From the IMG/VR virus record IMGVR_UViG_3300042485_003644, positions 1 through 33,820 of that record: a DNA stretch of 33,820 nt. One strand, given 5' to 3'. The notes beneath the pieces were generated by a model. That model was given only the letters and a program-made list of their open reading frames with translations, made no database searches and had not been told where the DNA came from. Made by a program: the position numbers and the translations under genes. This DNA is from a virus. Shown in pieces: positions 1 through 8,348 of this stretch (position 1 is the first letter of the stretch; each line of letters opens with the position of its first letter).

Positions 1-790
1 ATCCTGAAGTTCCGCTAGTTCCTGAAGAACCACTCGAACCAGATGTACCATTTACACCTGAAGAGCCGGAACTACCTGAAGTCCCACTTGTTCCTGATGA
101 ACCACTTGATCCTGACGTACCGTTAGTACCAGAAGATCCACTTGATCCTGAAGTTCCGCTAGTTCCTGAAGAACCACTCGAACCAGATGTACCATTTACA
201 CCTGAAGAGCCGGAACTACCTGAAGTCCCACTTGTTCCTGATGAACCACTTGATCCTGACGTACCGTTAGTTCCTGAAGACCCACTAGAACCAGAAGTTC
301 CTGAAGAACCACTCGAACCAGATGTACCATTTACACCTGAAGATCCGGAACTACCTGAAGTCCCACTTGTTCCTGAAGACCCACTTGATCCTGACGTTCC
401 ATTTGTTCCTGAAGACCCACTAGAACCAGAAGTTCCTGAAGAACCACTCGAACCAGATGTACCATTTACACCTGAAGAGCCGGAACTACCTGAAGTCCCA
501 CTTGTTCCTGAAGACCCACTTGATCCTGACGTTCCATTTGTTCCTGAAGAACCACTAGAACCCGAAGTTCCAGATGACCCTGAAGTACCATTTACTCCTG
601 AAGATCCTGAACTTCCTGATGTTCCACTACTTCCTGATGAACCACTTGAACCTGAGGTTCCAGAAGATCCAGAAGAACCCGAAGTTCCATTGATACCTGA
701 AGATCCCGAACTGCCCGAAGTACCACTCGAACCTGAAGTTCCACTTATACCAGACGACCCTGACGTTCCTGAGGTTCCTCCTCCACTTAT
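1..790 (-). repeat. Nested tandem repeat encoding GTS/GSS triplets
   Basis: The DNA is a 9-base-periodic repeat because each Gly-X-Y triplet takes nine bases. Longer units are superimposed. The block at 1-127 recurs identically at 145-271 (period 144, 16 triplets), and later copies of the segment starting near 21 recur near 165, 300 and 435, giving spacings of 144, 135 and 135. All spacings are multiples of nine, so copy-number change keeps the frame. Near-identical long copies point to recent expansion by recombination or slippage. Confidence 0.9.
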
Positions 791-1516
791 TCCTGTAATA
801 TTTACTGTACCTCCAGTGGAGTTGAATAGAGATAATGTTGATGTTCCTGAGTTGAAAGTACCTCCAGTAATTTCTACACCAACAACTCCACTTACATTTA
901 TTGTACCTCCTGTAGAATTGAATAGTTGTAATGTCGCTGATGTTTCATCAAAAGTTCCACCTGTTATTTGTACATCACTACCATAAAAAATTCTCCATCT
1001 AGCGTTTGCTCTTGTTGCACCTCCTTGACCTTCTACCGAAGAATCTAACCATACATTGATAAAAGCTTGTCCCGCAGCATTTACAACTCCACTGATTTTG
1101 TTGTTTACATAGAAGAATGTATCACCACTAGTAACAACACCCGCACTAACTGCGTTGTCCCATAAAGTATTATAGTTATCAATCTGAAGTTGGTATGTTG
1201 TATTCGTTTCATGAACATAAACCAACATTCCTAACTTTCTTCTTCCTGATGAAATTGCATCACTGTTAAGTGTAATTCTGTCTGAAATTATCGAGGTTTG
1301 ACCAACAAAATAATTGATTGGGATGGTATTTCCAGAATTTTGTATATTACCTGTACCACCAAAAGTAGAATAATCTAAATCTGTTAGATAATATACTTCC
1401 ATGTAACCACCAACTTGTAAAGTTGAGAAGTTTGTACCATAGACTTGATTCCTTTGTACGGAAGATGGAGAAGATACGTAAAGTCCTGAAATTGGATTTT
1501 TGTAGGGAACGCTCAT
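1..1516 (-). CDS. Tail-fibre-like protein with collagen-like Gly-X-Y stalk, partial
   Basis: The frame is open from the ATG at 1516 (MSVPYKNPISGLYV) to the left edge without a stop, so the C-terminus lies outside the window. About the first 180 residues look globular. Next come two copies of a roughly 30-residue unit with ITGGTF and LFNSTGGT motifs, suggesting beta-solenoid turns. From about position 790 leftward the protein is an uninterrupted run of some 87 Gly-X-Y triplets, almost all GTS or GSS with occasional GVN, GIN and GTN, and no proline. Collagen-like triplets are common in phage tail fibres and form trimeric stalks; here Thr and Ser replace Pro. It is last in the adhesin cassette and starts 12 bases after the preceding stop. 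A fibre or adhesin role at the tail tip is inferred from composition and position; the receptor-binding end is not visible. Confidence 0.85.
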   Translation of the reverse strand, partial: MSVPYKNPISGLYVSSPSSVQRNQVYGTNFSTLQVGGYMEVYYLTDLDYSTFGGTGNIQNSGNTIPINYFVGQTSIISDRITLNSDAISSGRRKLGMLVYVHETNTTYQLQIDNYNTLWDNAVSAGVVTSGDTFFYVNNKISGVVNAAGQAFINVWLDSSVEGQGGATRANARWRIFYGSDVQITGGTFDETSATLQLFNSTGGTINVSGVVGVEITGGTFNSGTSTLSLFNSTGGTVNITGISGGGTSGTSGSSGISGTSGSSGTSGSSGSSGINGTSGSSGSSGTSGSSGSSGSSGTSGSSGSSGVNGTSGSSGTSGSSGSSGTNGTSGSSGSSGTSGTSGSSGSSGVNGTSGSSGSSGTSGSSGSSGTNGTSGSSGSSGTSGTSGSSGSSGVNGTSGSSGSSGTSGSSGSSGTNGTSGSSGSSGTSGTSGSSGSSGVNGTSGSSGSSGTSGTSGSSGSSGTNGTSGSSGSSGTSGTSGSSGSSGVNGTSGSSGSSGTSGTSG

Positions 1517-1528
1517 TTTTGTTTTTTT

Positions 1529-2794
1529 TTAATTTAGGGTACCTCCTTTGAAGAAGTTATTTGTTGTATCTATCTGTCCCTGTATACCATTGGTGAATCC
1601 ATTGTTTTGTGCCGAGGTGTAGATACGATATGTTGTGTTAAACCAGTTTGATCCCGTATATACAATATTTGTATTTTTTACGCTTGTTTCTGTATTATAA
1701 CCACTAAGAGATTGTGGTGTATCATTATAACTGATGCTTATTGTTGAGTATGTTAGATTGTTAGTGAGTGATATTGGTGCTAACACAATGTACCACGCTT
1801 GACCAGTAACTGTATTTGTAGGTATTTCAGTAGTTACAAAATTGTAGGCGTCTATAACATTACCATAAAAATCCACACCTCCTGAGGTTTGTGGTATTAT
1901 AGACTGTAAAGTACCATTAGTATTATTTGTTGTACCATTTACAAAACCTGGCCAATCCATCCATAATAGGAAATCATTGAGGTCTGTTGGGAAATTAGGA
2001 ATACCACTTGTTTGGAAACCAAACCAACCTGTCGCACCATTTGTTATCATGTACGATAGGATATCAGTATTTGGATTTCCGGCTGGGTTTACCGCATCGT
2101 CACTAGATTCTATAAAGATTAAAGCTTTAGCCCCAACAACCCCTGAAGGAGTTGGTGTAAGGGTCGGAGTTGATGTTACCGTTGGAGTTACACTTGCGGT
2201 GATTACAGGTGTTGATGTTACCGAAGGTGTTGGTGTTGGTGTAACCGAAGTTGGACTTGGTGTTTGTGTAACAACTATGTCACAACCATATGGTAAATTC
2301 TCAATACTAATTGTAGTTAGTTGATTTTTAAATGCGGTATATAAAGTTCCTGTAATATAGTATATTGTTACAGTAGCACCGGGTTGAATGTATTGTTCAT
2401 CTACAAAAAATCCATCCTCGAATCTATTGTAACTAACTATAGCAATTCCACTTGATACATTCTTAATAACATGTTTTTTTCCTGTACATGTACCCGGAGT
2501 AGTTAGATCGTACTCTAAAGGCTGAACGTTTTGTGTCGTAGTAGTTGTAGTACTTGTGGACGTAGTTGTTGTTGTGGTATCACAACCTTCAGGTAGATTA
2601 GATTTACCTAAAACCTGTAATTGATTGGGGTTTGCGGTACTATAAGTACCTTTTTGATAATATAAATTGGCTGTAGCACCCACACCAATTTGTTGATTTG
2701 TAATAACAAATCCATCACTATATCTCGTGTAACTAACAATTGCTATTGTGTTTGAGATATTTTTAACCGTTAATTTTTCTCCTGTACAAGCCAT
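1529..2794 (-). CDS. Adhesin-like protein with duplicated N-terminal domain and Thr/Pro linkers
   Basis: 421 residues, function not recognised. Residues about 1-71 and 102-172 are two copies of one small domain: each begins ACTGEK or TCTGKK, contains IAIVSY and DGF, and closes with NLP-GCD. They are joined by a nearly pure Thr linker (residues 73-90). A second, TPTPS-type linker (about 173-217) leads to a C-terminal domain of about 200 residues rich in Asn, Thr and Gly. Repeated modules on extended Thr/Pro stalks are typical of surface-exposed fibres. The gene follows a 93-base gap that carries a TATTTAT motif, and is followed closely by the collagen-like fibre gene. A tail-fibre or host-binding role is inferred from architecture and place. 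Confidence 0.8.
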   Translation of the reverse strand: MACTGEKLTVKNISNTIAIVSYTRYSDGFVITNQQIGVGATANLYYQKGTYSTANPNQLQVLGKSNLPEGCDTTTTTTSTSTTTTTTQNVQPLEYDLTTPGTCTGKKHVIKNVSSGIAIVSYNRFEDGFFVDEQYIQPGATVTIYYITGTLYTAFKNQLTTISIENLPYGCDIVVTQTPSPTSVTPTPTPSVTSTPVITASVTPTVTSTPTLTPTPSGVVGAKALIFIESSDDAVNPAGNPNTDILSYMITNGATGWFGFQTSGIPNFPTDLNDFLLWMDWPGFVNGTTNNTNGTLQSIIPQTSGGVDFYGNVIDAYNFVTTEIPTNTVTGQAWYIVLAPISLTNNLTYSTISISYNDTPQSLSGYNTETSVKNTNIVYTGSNWFNTTYRIYTSAQNNGFTNGIQGQIDTTNNFFKGGTLN

Positions 2795-2813
2795 CTATGA
2801 AATATTTCATATC

Positions 2814-2820
2814 ATAAATA
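2814..2820 (-). promoter_or_regulatory. TATTTAT motif upstream of the 421-aa adhesin gene
   Basis: On the minus strand the gap before this gene contains AACTATTTATGATATG, with TATTTAT ending 19 bases before the ATG. The same heptamer occurs in five other gaps of the window. It may be a promoter or leader element; function is not established. Confidence 0.35.
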
Positions 2821-2887
2821 GTTGTAAAAATTAAAACTAACACATTGGTTTACTTTTTTGATTCATATTAATAAACGTAACTCATTA

Positions 2888-4675
2888 TTACCATGTAGGA
2901 GGACACCAAAGCCCAAATATACCTATACAACCAGCAACAGGTACAGGACACAAGTTAGTGTCTTTTCCACCAGAAGTGTCTGTCGAGTAACAGCAGGAAC
3001 TACTACCCGCATTTGAACATAAATTATATGCAGAATAACCAGGCGTTGATAAATTTACTCTTATCTGATTAGATATTGTCGTAATATCTTGTATATCAAC
3101 TCTTAATGAGTACCACTGTCCGTTTACAGGTGACGCAATATTATATACACCTAATGAACAATCACCATTAACTCCAGTACCAATAGCTAATCTTAAGTTA
3201 GTTACAGGTGTACTATTTTCAAAATATTGGAAAGCTATCATATATGAATATGATCTTGCATCATAATTGTCGGGATAACTATTTGACATGTTAGGTTTTG
3301 AACTAGATACTGGTAAGGCGTTTCCAATACTAATTTCACACGGTAATATCCAAGACTCCCAACCTATTATATTTTGATATAACGGATCGGTATTTGTTCC
3401 AGATATAGTTTCATAAACAGTAATTGAGGTATTAGTATAAGTTGTACATTGACAGTTAGATGTTGGTGACGGAGTAATAGTTGGTGTAACTGTTGGAGTA
3501 TTTGTCAATGTTGGTGTTGGTGTCTGAGTTGCTGAAACCGACACACTTATTGTTGGTGTCGGTGTTGGTGTGGATGTGTTACTAATGGTTGGTGTTGGTG
3601 TTGGAGTTCTTGTCGGACAAGGACTTGTTTGTGCCTCAGCCGTGCAGTTAGCACAATCTTGTATTGAATCATAATAATAATTGAAGGTGACATTCACTAT
3701 TCCAGAATCTATAGCCCCTATAGTATAACAAAGTCCATTTGTTGCCACGAAAGTACCACTTGAATATTGTGCAGGTATGACCGCTTTGAATGCCCCTGAT
3801 TCAGTTGAGCAACACGGCTCAACCCTTCTGATAGGAGCAATTGTTGGTGTAGGAGTTGGAGTTCCTGTTGGAGTTTCAGAGATTGTTGGTGTAGGAGTTG
3901 GAGTACCAGTCTCGGAAATTGTAGGAGTTGGTGTCGGAGTACCTGTTTCAGAAATTGTTGGTGTAGGAGTAGGTGTTCCCGTCTCGGAAATTGTAGGAGT
4001 TGGAGTCGGAGTACCTGTTTCAGAAATTGTTGGCGTAGGAGTAGGCGTTCCTGTTTCTGAAATCGTTGGTGTAGGTGTTGGTGTACCTGTTTCAGAAATT
4101 GTTGGCGTAGGAGTAGGTGTACCTGTTTCAGAAATTGTTGGAGTTGGTGTTGGAGTACTTGAAGGGGACGCTCCAGGGGTCTCAGTTGGCGTAGGTGTTG
4201 GTGTAGGTGTTCCAGTCTCAGAAATTGTTGGAGTTGGTGTTGGTGTTCCAGTCTCAGAAATGGTTGGCGTAGGTGTTGGAGTTCCTGTTTCAGAAATCGT
4301 TGGTGTAGGTGTTGGAGTTCCTGTTTCAGATATTGTTGGAGTTGGTGTTGGAGTTTGTGTCGGAGTAATTGAAATTGTTGGAGTAACCGTCGGTGTAGTT
4401 GTAATTGTAGGTGTTACCGTAGGTGTTGGTGTTGGACTAGGGAAGATTGTTAAACATTCGTCAATTGTGAATTCCTCACAACCATTTGCATCGATTATTG
4501 TTATTTTTACAGCAGGTGCAAAATCAAATAAAGATGGTAGTGTAAAATAAATTGTTGGTGGAATTGCAGATATTATAGATCCAACAAAAGTATTGTTATT
4601 ACCATACACATCAGATACAAATACCTGTGCTGGTAACCCTCCCGTAAAACTTGTTATTTGAATTTGTGATGGCAT
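2888..4675 (-). CDS. Adhesin-like protein with [10 protein letters not shown] repeats and Cys-rich domain
   Basis: 595 residues, no known family recognised. An N-terminal beta-rich domain (about 1-78, ending near [16 protein letters not shown]) is followed by a stalk of about 200 residues made of near-perfect [10 protein letters not shown] decapeptides, interrupted once by [10 protein letters not shown] Cys-rich domain follows (about 285-350: CC, later LCY, DCANC and CP), then a second Thr/Pro stalk (about 352-397) and a C-terminal domain of about 195 residues (starts CQC, ends in a Cys-rich tail with SCC, LCP and WCPP). The Cys-rich domain resembles two domains in the next protein upstream. 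Modular stalk-and-head design and location indicate a tail-tip or fibre protein; ligand unknown. The start lies 13 bases after the preceding stop. Confidence 0.8.
   Translation of the reverse strand: MPSQIQITSFTGGLPAQVFVSDVYGNNNTFVGSIISAIPPTIYFTLPSLFDFAPAVKITIIDANGCEEFTIDECLTIFPSPTPTPTVTPTITTTPTVTPTISITPTQTPTPTPTISETGTPTPTPTISETGTPTPTPTISETGTPTPTPTISETGTPTPTPTPTETPGASPSSTPTPTPTISETGTPTPTPTISETGTPTPTPTISETGTPTPTPTISETGTPTPTPTISETGTPTPTPTISETGTPTPTPTISETGTPTPTPTISETPTGTPTPTPTIAPIRRVEPCCSTESGAFKAVIPAQYSSGTFVATNGLCYTIGAIDSGIVNVTFNYYYDSIQDCANCTAEAQTSPCPTRTPTPTPTISNTSTPTPTPTISVSVSATQTPTPTLTNTPTVTPTITPSPTSNCQCTTYTNTSITVYETISGTNTDPLYQNIIGWESWILPCEISIGNALPVSSSKPNMSNSYPDNYDARSYSYMIAFQYFENSTPVTNLRLAIGTGVNGDCSLGVYNIASPVNGQWYSLRVDIQDITTISNQIRVNLSTPGYSAYNLCSNAGSSSCCYSTDTSGGKDTNLCPVPVAGCIGIFGLWCPPTW
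3835..4440 (-). repeat. Tandem repeat encoding [10 protein letters not shown] decapeptides
   Basis: About 30-base units encode the decapeptide [10 protein letters not shown] over and over. The protein copies are almost identical while the DNA copies differ at many third codon positions (several Thr, Pro and Gly codons are used). The antisense strand reads as an artefactual [10 protein letters not shown] frame. A related Thr/Pro tract lies in the neighbouring gene at about 5045-5370. Confidence 0.85.
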
Positions 4676-4688
4676 ATCGATTATTTAT

Positions 4689-7600
4689 TTAACTTGGTGG
4701 AGTACCAGGACAACAACCTCCAGGGAGTGTACAATCAAATCCAACTTGTGGATATCCGGCAATAACTTTACCCAAACTATTAGTTTCCCAAAATTGACAA
4801 CCATCCGCCAAGGGATTAGAAGACCCTAATAGACTCGAAGTCACAGTGTCATAAATAAACATATTGACTGTGCTCCACAATCCACTGTATAAGTAACTAT
4901 ATGGGTAATTTGATTTATATCGAGTTGCCGAACCTAAACCATTTTGAACCTGTGTACAATTTGATGAAGGACTTCCTCCGACAGCATACATTCTTCCATC
5001 ATAACAATAACCAGCTAAGAAATATGGATATGGATCAGATGAAGGTGTAACCGTTGGAGTTAAAGTAGGTGTTACTGAAGGAGTTTGAGTTGGTGTCGTC
5101 GTCGGTGTTTGCGTAATTGTTGATGTTGGTGTATTTGTTGGTGTTTCAGTTATAGTTGGTGTTGGAGTTGGTGTAGGTGTCCCTGTTTCAGAAATCGTTG
5201 GCGTAGGAGTTGGAGTACTTGATGGCGACGCACCAGGTGTTTCTGTTGGAGTAGGAGTTGGAGTTGCCGTCTCAGAAATGGTTGGTGTTGGTGTTGGTGT
5301 CTCGGTAATAGTTGGTGTAACTGTAGGTGTCGTTGTAATCGTAGGTGTGACAGTAGGTGTAGGTGATGGACAAGGAGTAGGACACAAAATTGAATATCCG
5401 ATAATCAAGTTTATCAAAACACTCTGACTACTCAGTGAGTCACCACTTTCAATTGTTATCTCAGATGTTACGGGATCTATTGTTACTCCTGTTACACCAG
5501 GTATAGTTAGCAATAAATCCTCAACGGCTTGGAAATACAACGCATCTGTTGGGACATCAAGTAAATTACTTCCCGTATAGAATAAATCGGTGTAGGTATT
5601 ACCACTTACTTCAACCTCAATGGTAAAGGTAGATGCCGTTAGGATACATCCATCTTGCGGTGATACCAAATCATTGAATCCTTCGTTTAGCATTTGAACC
5701 ATACCTCGTTTTGTACCCGAGGTAAATCCAAACTCACTCTCACACATATTGAAGATCTGATATGAAGTAATCACAGGACTACATTCAATTAATGTACTTC
5801 TTGTTTTTACACACCCATTGTCATCCGTAATTGTCAAAGAATAGGTTCCACCTGTTAGACCTGTTACATAAACCTCTTGTGGGTTTGAATCAACATTTGA
5901 TGACCAGTTATATGTAAATGGCGGTTGACCTGATGTTATAAGTGCGGTGATTGTTCCCCCACTTCCACTAACACCACATGATGTTGGGAATAAAGAAAAC
6001 TCCAATACACTTTCTTCAGGGACCACAGCACCACCTGTAATGGTACATCCCCCCGCGTCGGTAATGGAGTAAGTATATCCACCACCCAATAAAGAAGAAA
6101 ACGTTACATCCAAAGAACTGGTTGTAATTGATTGTCCATCACTTAGAGTGTAGATGTAAGGTAATGTCCCACCCGGTGTTGTCATAATGGTAAGGGTACC
6201 ATTAGGTTGACCACATGTTGAGGTGGTGGCTGAATATGTAACATCAAATAAATTCTCAGAATCAACAGTTAGGTTTGTCGAATACGGACAAGGACCACCA
6301 TCAGTAATTGTTAGATTATACTCACCATTTTGAAGGTCAGTGAAGATGTATTGAGTTGAATTAGTTGTTGCACTAACCGATGATGTAGATGACGATAACA
6401 CATACGTATATGGAGGTGATCCTCCTTGCAAAAATACATTGATAGAACCGTTACTTGTAGAACAGGTAGAATTACTAACAATATTTTGGACCGAGTAGAA
6501 CGACTGAGGTGTCTGTAATGTAGTGGATAAGGTTACCTTACATAAAGCAGCATCAGTAACATTGACAAAGAATGAACCCGCAGGTAAACCACTAAACTCA
6601 TAACTTGTTTGATACGTTACAAATGTAGTTCCATTTGAACCCGAATACAAATAAGGACCAGTACCACCAGTAATTGTTAATGTTAGACTCCCGTCACTAG
6701 CAAAACAACTAGGAGTGGTAGCACTCCACGATCCCAAACCAACAGACGGAACAAACTCGACCAAAACAGATTTGTTGACCGAACATCCTTGTGAATCAGT
6801 GACTGTTACATTGTACGATCCGTCAGTAAGACCCGTGATAGAAGATGTAGTCTGCAAATTACTCCATAGATAGGTATAGGGAGCATTACCAGTTTGACCC
6901 GTAACATATATCTTTCCCGTTGGACTCGCACACTGGGTATCATTGACAACATAAAAACCAAAATCTAATGGATCAGACTCACCAATAATAAAATTACCCG
7001 TAGTACCAGTACAATTTGAACTATTTACCCCCACAACATCATAAACCCCCGACTCTAACCCAACAAACTGAGTTGTTAGATTATTCGAAGACTGAACCGC
7101 CAACAAAGTAACCCCCGAATAAAGGTAGTACGTAATGTTTGAATCGTCACTGGTGGCAACTATTGTCGCAGTACCATTATTTTGTCCGCAAGTAGTGTCA
7201 GTAACCGTAGATACAATCAGAGACAATCCATCACTAATAGTAACATTGATGAAAAACTCATTATTTACAGGCATCGTTGAGTCGTTAGCCCTTACAATGT
7301 AAGTTCCCGCACTCAAATTAGTTTTAGTATCCCCCGTACCCAAATTTGGTGTAACCCACTCGAAAGTATACGGTGGAACACCACCTGACCCAATAATGGT
7401 TGCGGTACCGATGTTACCCTCACAAGTACCCGTAACAGCAACAGTGTAAGCAAATGTCGACGGTGTAATGACCCCAGAAGAACTGATCGTTGGTGTGATC
7501 GTAGGAGTTGGTGTTGGTGTCGAAGTGATCGTAGGAGTCGGTGTCGGAGTGGGAGTTGGTGATGGACTTGGACTAATACCACAAGGTTCACCAGTACAAA

Positions 7601-8348
7601 CTGATAATGTTGTTGCACTTACCACATATGGATCACCAATACTAAAAGGATCCCACGGATATGTATCACCACTATAAGTTGTTACTCCAACACTAAAGTA
7701 TGTTGTTATAGTAGTACCAGTCTGATTACAAATATTGAATACATTGTTTAGTGATGTAGCAACATATGTTTCGGACCCACCAGAACAAGAAGTATAATCA
7801 ACAAATACATTACCACCATTAGGTGGTAACAGATATAGACCACTTCCAATATTCATTTCGGTACACTCACAACAAGGGAATGATACTGTACACGCAGCAC
7901 ATCCATCATACCCACCATAAAGTTCTACACCGCCAGAACCTCCGAATGATTGTAATACCCAACATTTATCGTCATATCTTATAGATTGAACACCAGGTGT
8001 GTAAGTATTTGGAACTCTTGCATCTAAGGTTTCTGTTGGATCACAACAGTTAACAAGTATCGCATCCGCAAAAGTGACAATAACGGGACAAAATCCCCCG
8101 TAAGTGAGTTGACAATCATCACAGTCTATTGTACTGGTATAAGATGTTTGTTGAAGGTTGAATACCGTTCCTACGGGAGTTGAACTTGCAGAATAACAAA
8201 TACTACCGTTTATAGCGTCAGTCCCGACATAAGTATTACCAGGTATGAAAGATGAAAAAGGGACACTATCTATCGTTGGTGTACAAGCTAAAAATGATCT
8301 TGTAGGATCATAACAACAAACTAAATAAACCGAATTACTACAAGACAT
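4689..8348 (-). CDS. Large tail adhesin with Cys-rich domains and SprB-type repeats
   Basis: 1219 residues. The order is: two Cys-rich domains (about 11-89 and 101-158; each CC, a CY or CW, then a C-x2-C); a further domain to about 255; a TPTPTP stalk (about 259-288); about seven SprB-type repeats of about 80 residues (about 298-860); a domain of about 140 residues; a Thr/Pro stalk (about 1005-1105); and a Cys-containing C-terminal domain ending CCPGTPPS. SprB units are recognised by a Cys followed by N-G-T/S, then PPYTY-W, then L-x-x-G-x-Y-x-V-x-V-T-D and a closing Cys. SprB repeats are known from flavobacterial gliding adhesins and related secreted proteins. The start overlaps the preceding stop by one base (TAATG), so it is probably translationally coupled to the 984-aa gene. 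A host-recognition fibre is inferred. Confidence 0.85.
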   Translation of the reverse strand: MSCSNSVYLVCCYDPTRSFLACTPTIDSVPFSSFIPGNTYVGTDAINGSICYSASSTPVGTVFNLQQTSYTSTIDCDDCQLTYGGFCPVIVTFADAILVNCCDPTETLDARVPNTYTPGVQSIRYDDKCWVLQSFGGSGGVELYGGYDGCAACTVSFPCCECTEMNIGSGLYLLPPNGGNVFVDYTSCSGGSETYVATSLNNVFNICNQTGTTITTYFSVGVTTYSGDTYPWDPFSIGDPYVVSATTLSVCTGEPCGISPSPSPTPTPTPTPTITSTPTPTPTITPTISSSGVITPSTFAYTVAVTGTCEGNIGTATIIGSGGVPPYTFEWVTPNLGTGDTKTNLSAGTYIVRANDSTMPVNNEFFINVTISDGLSLIVSTVTDTTCGQNNGTATIVATSDDSNITYYLYSGVTLLAVQSSNNLTTQFVGLESGVYDVVGVNSSNCTGTTGNFIIGESDPLDFGFYVVNDTQCASPTGKIYVTGQTGNAPYTYLWSNLQTTSSITGLTDGSYNVTVTDSQGCSVNKSVLVEFVPSVGLGSWSATTPSCFASDGSLTLTITGGTGPYLYSGSNGTTFVTYQTSYEFSGLPAGSFFVNVTDAALCKVTLSTTLQTPQSFYSVQNIVSNSTCSTSNGSINVFLQGGSPPYTYVLSSSTSSVSATTNSTQYIFTDLQNGEYNLTITDGGPCPYSTNLTVDSENLFDVTYSATTSTCGQPNGTLTIMTTPGGTLPYIYTLSDGQSITTSSLDVTFSSLLGGGYTYSITDAGGCTITGGAVVPEESVLEFSLFPTSCGVSGSGGTITALITSGQPPFTYNWSSNVDSNPQEVYVTGLTGGTYSLTITDDNGCVKTRSTLIECSPVITSYQIFNMCESEFGFTSGTKRGMVQMLNEGFNDLVSPQDGCILTASTFTIEVEVSGNTYTDLFYTGSNLLDVPTDALYFQAVEDLLLTIPGVTGVTIDPVTSEITIESGDSLSSQSVLINLIIGYSILCPTPCPSPTPTVTPTITTTPTVTPTITETPTPTPTISETATPTPTPTETPGASPSSTPTPTPTISETGTPTPTPTPTITETPTNTPTSTITQTPTTTPTQTPSVTPTLTPTVTPSSDPYPYFLAGYCYDGRMYAVGGSPSSNCTQVQNGLGSATRYKSNYPYSYLYSGLWSTVNMFIYDTVTSSLLGSSNPLADGCQFWETNSLGKVIAGYPQVGFDCTLPGGCCPGTPPS

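Noticed and set aside
1-790. CRISPR-like array
   Set aside because: Regular repeats are continuous coding triplets without spacers.
690-986. Plus-strand open frame rich in Pro, Glu and Val
   Set aside because: It is the antisense of the Gly-X-Y repeat and its N-terminal neighbour in the left-edge gene.
2813-2820. T4-type late promoters (TATAAATA) for plus-strand transcription
   Set aside because: Only two of six sites match the full octamer and no plus-strand gene follows, so a minus-strand reading of the motif is preferred.
3777-4550. Plus-strand open frame with [10 protein letters not shown] repeats
   Set aside because: It is the antisense reading of the [10 protein letters not shown] repeat; the minus-strand gene has flanking globular domains and fits the operon.
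7313-7618. Minus-strand open frame overlapping the 1219-aa gene
   Set aside because: It lies in another frame of the repeat-rich adhesin, with biased His/Leu/Arg composition and no start signal or gap.
1-8348. Diversity-generating retroelement acting on the adhesins
   Set aside because: No reverse transcriptase gene and no template/variable repeat pair were seen in the window; the repeats found are coding stalks.
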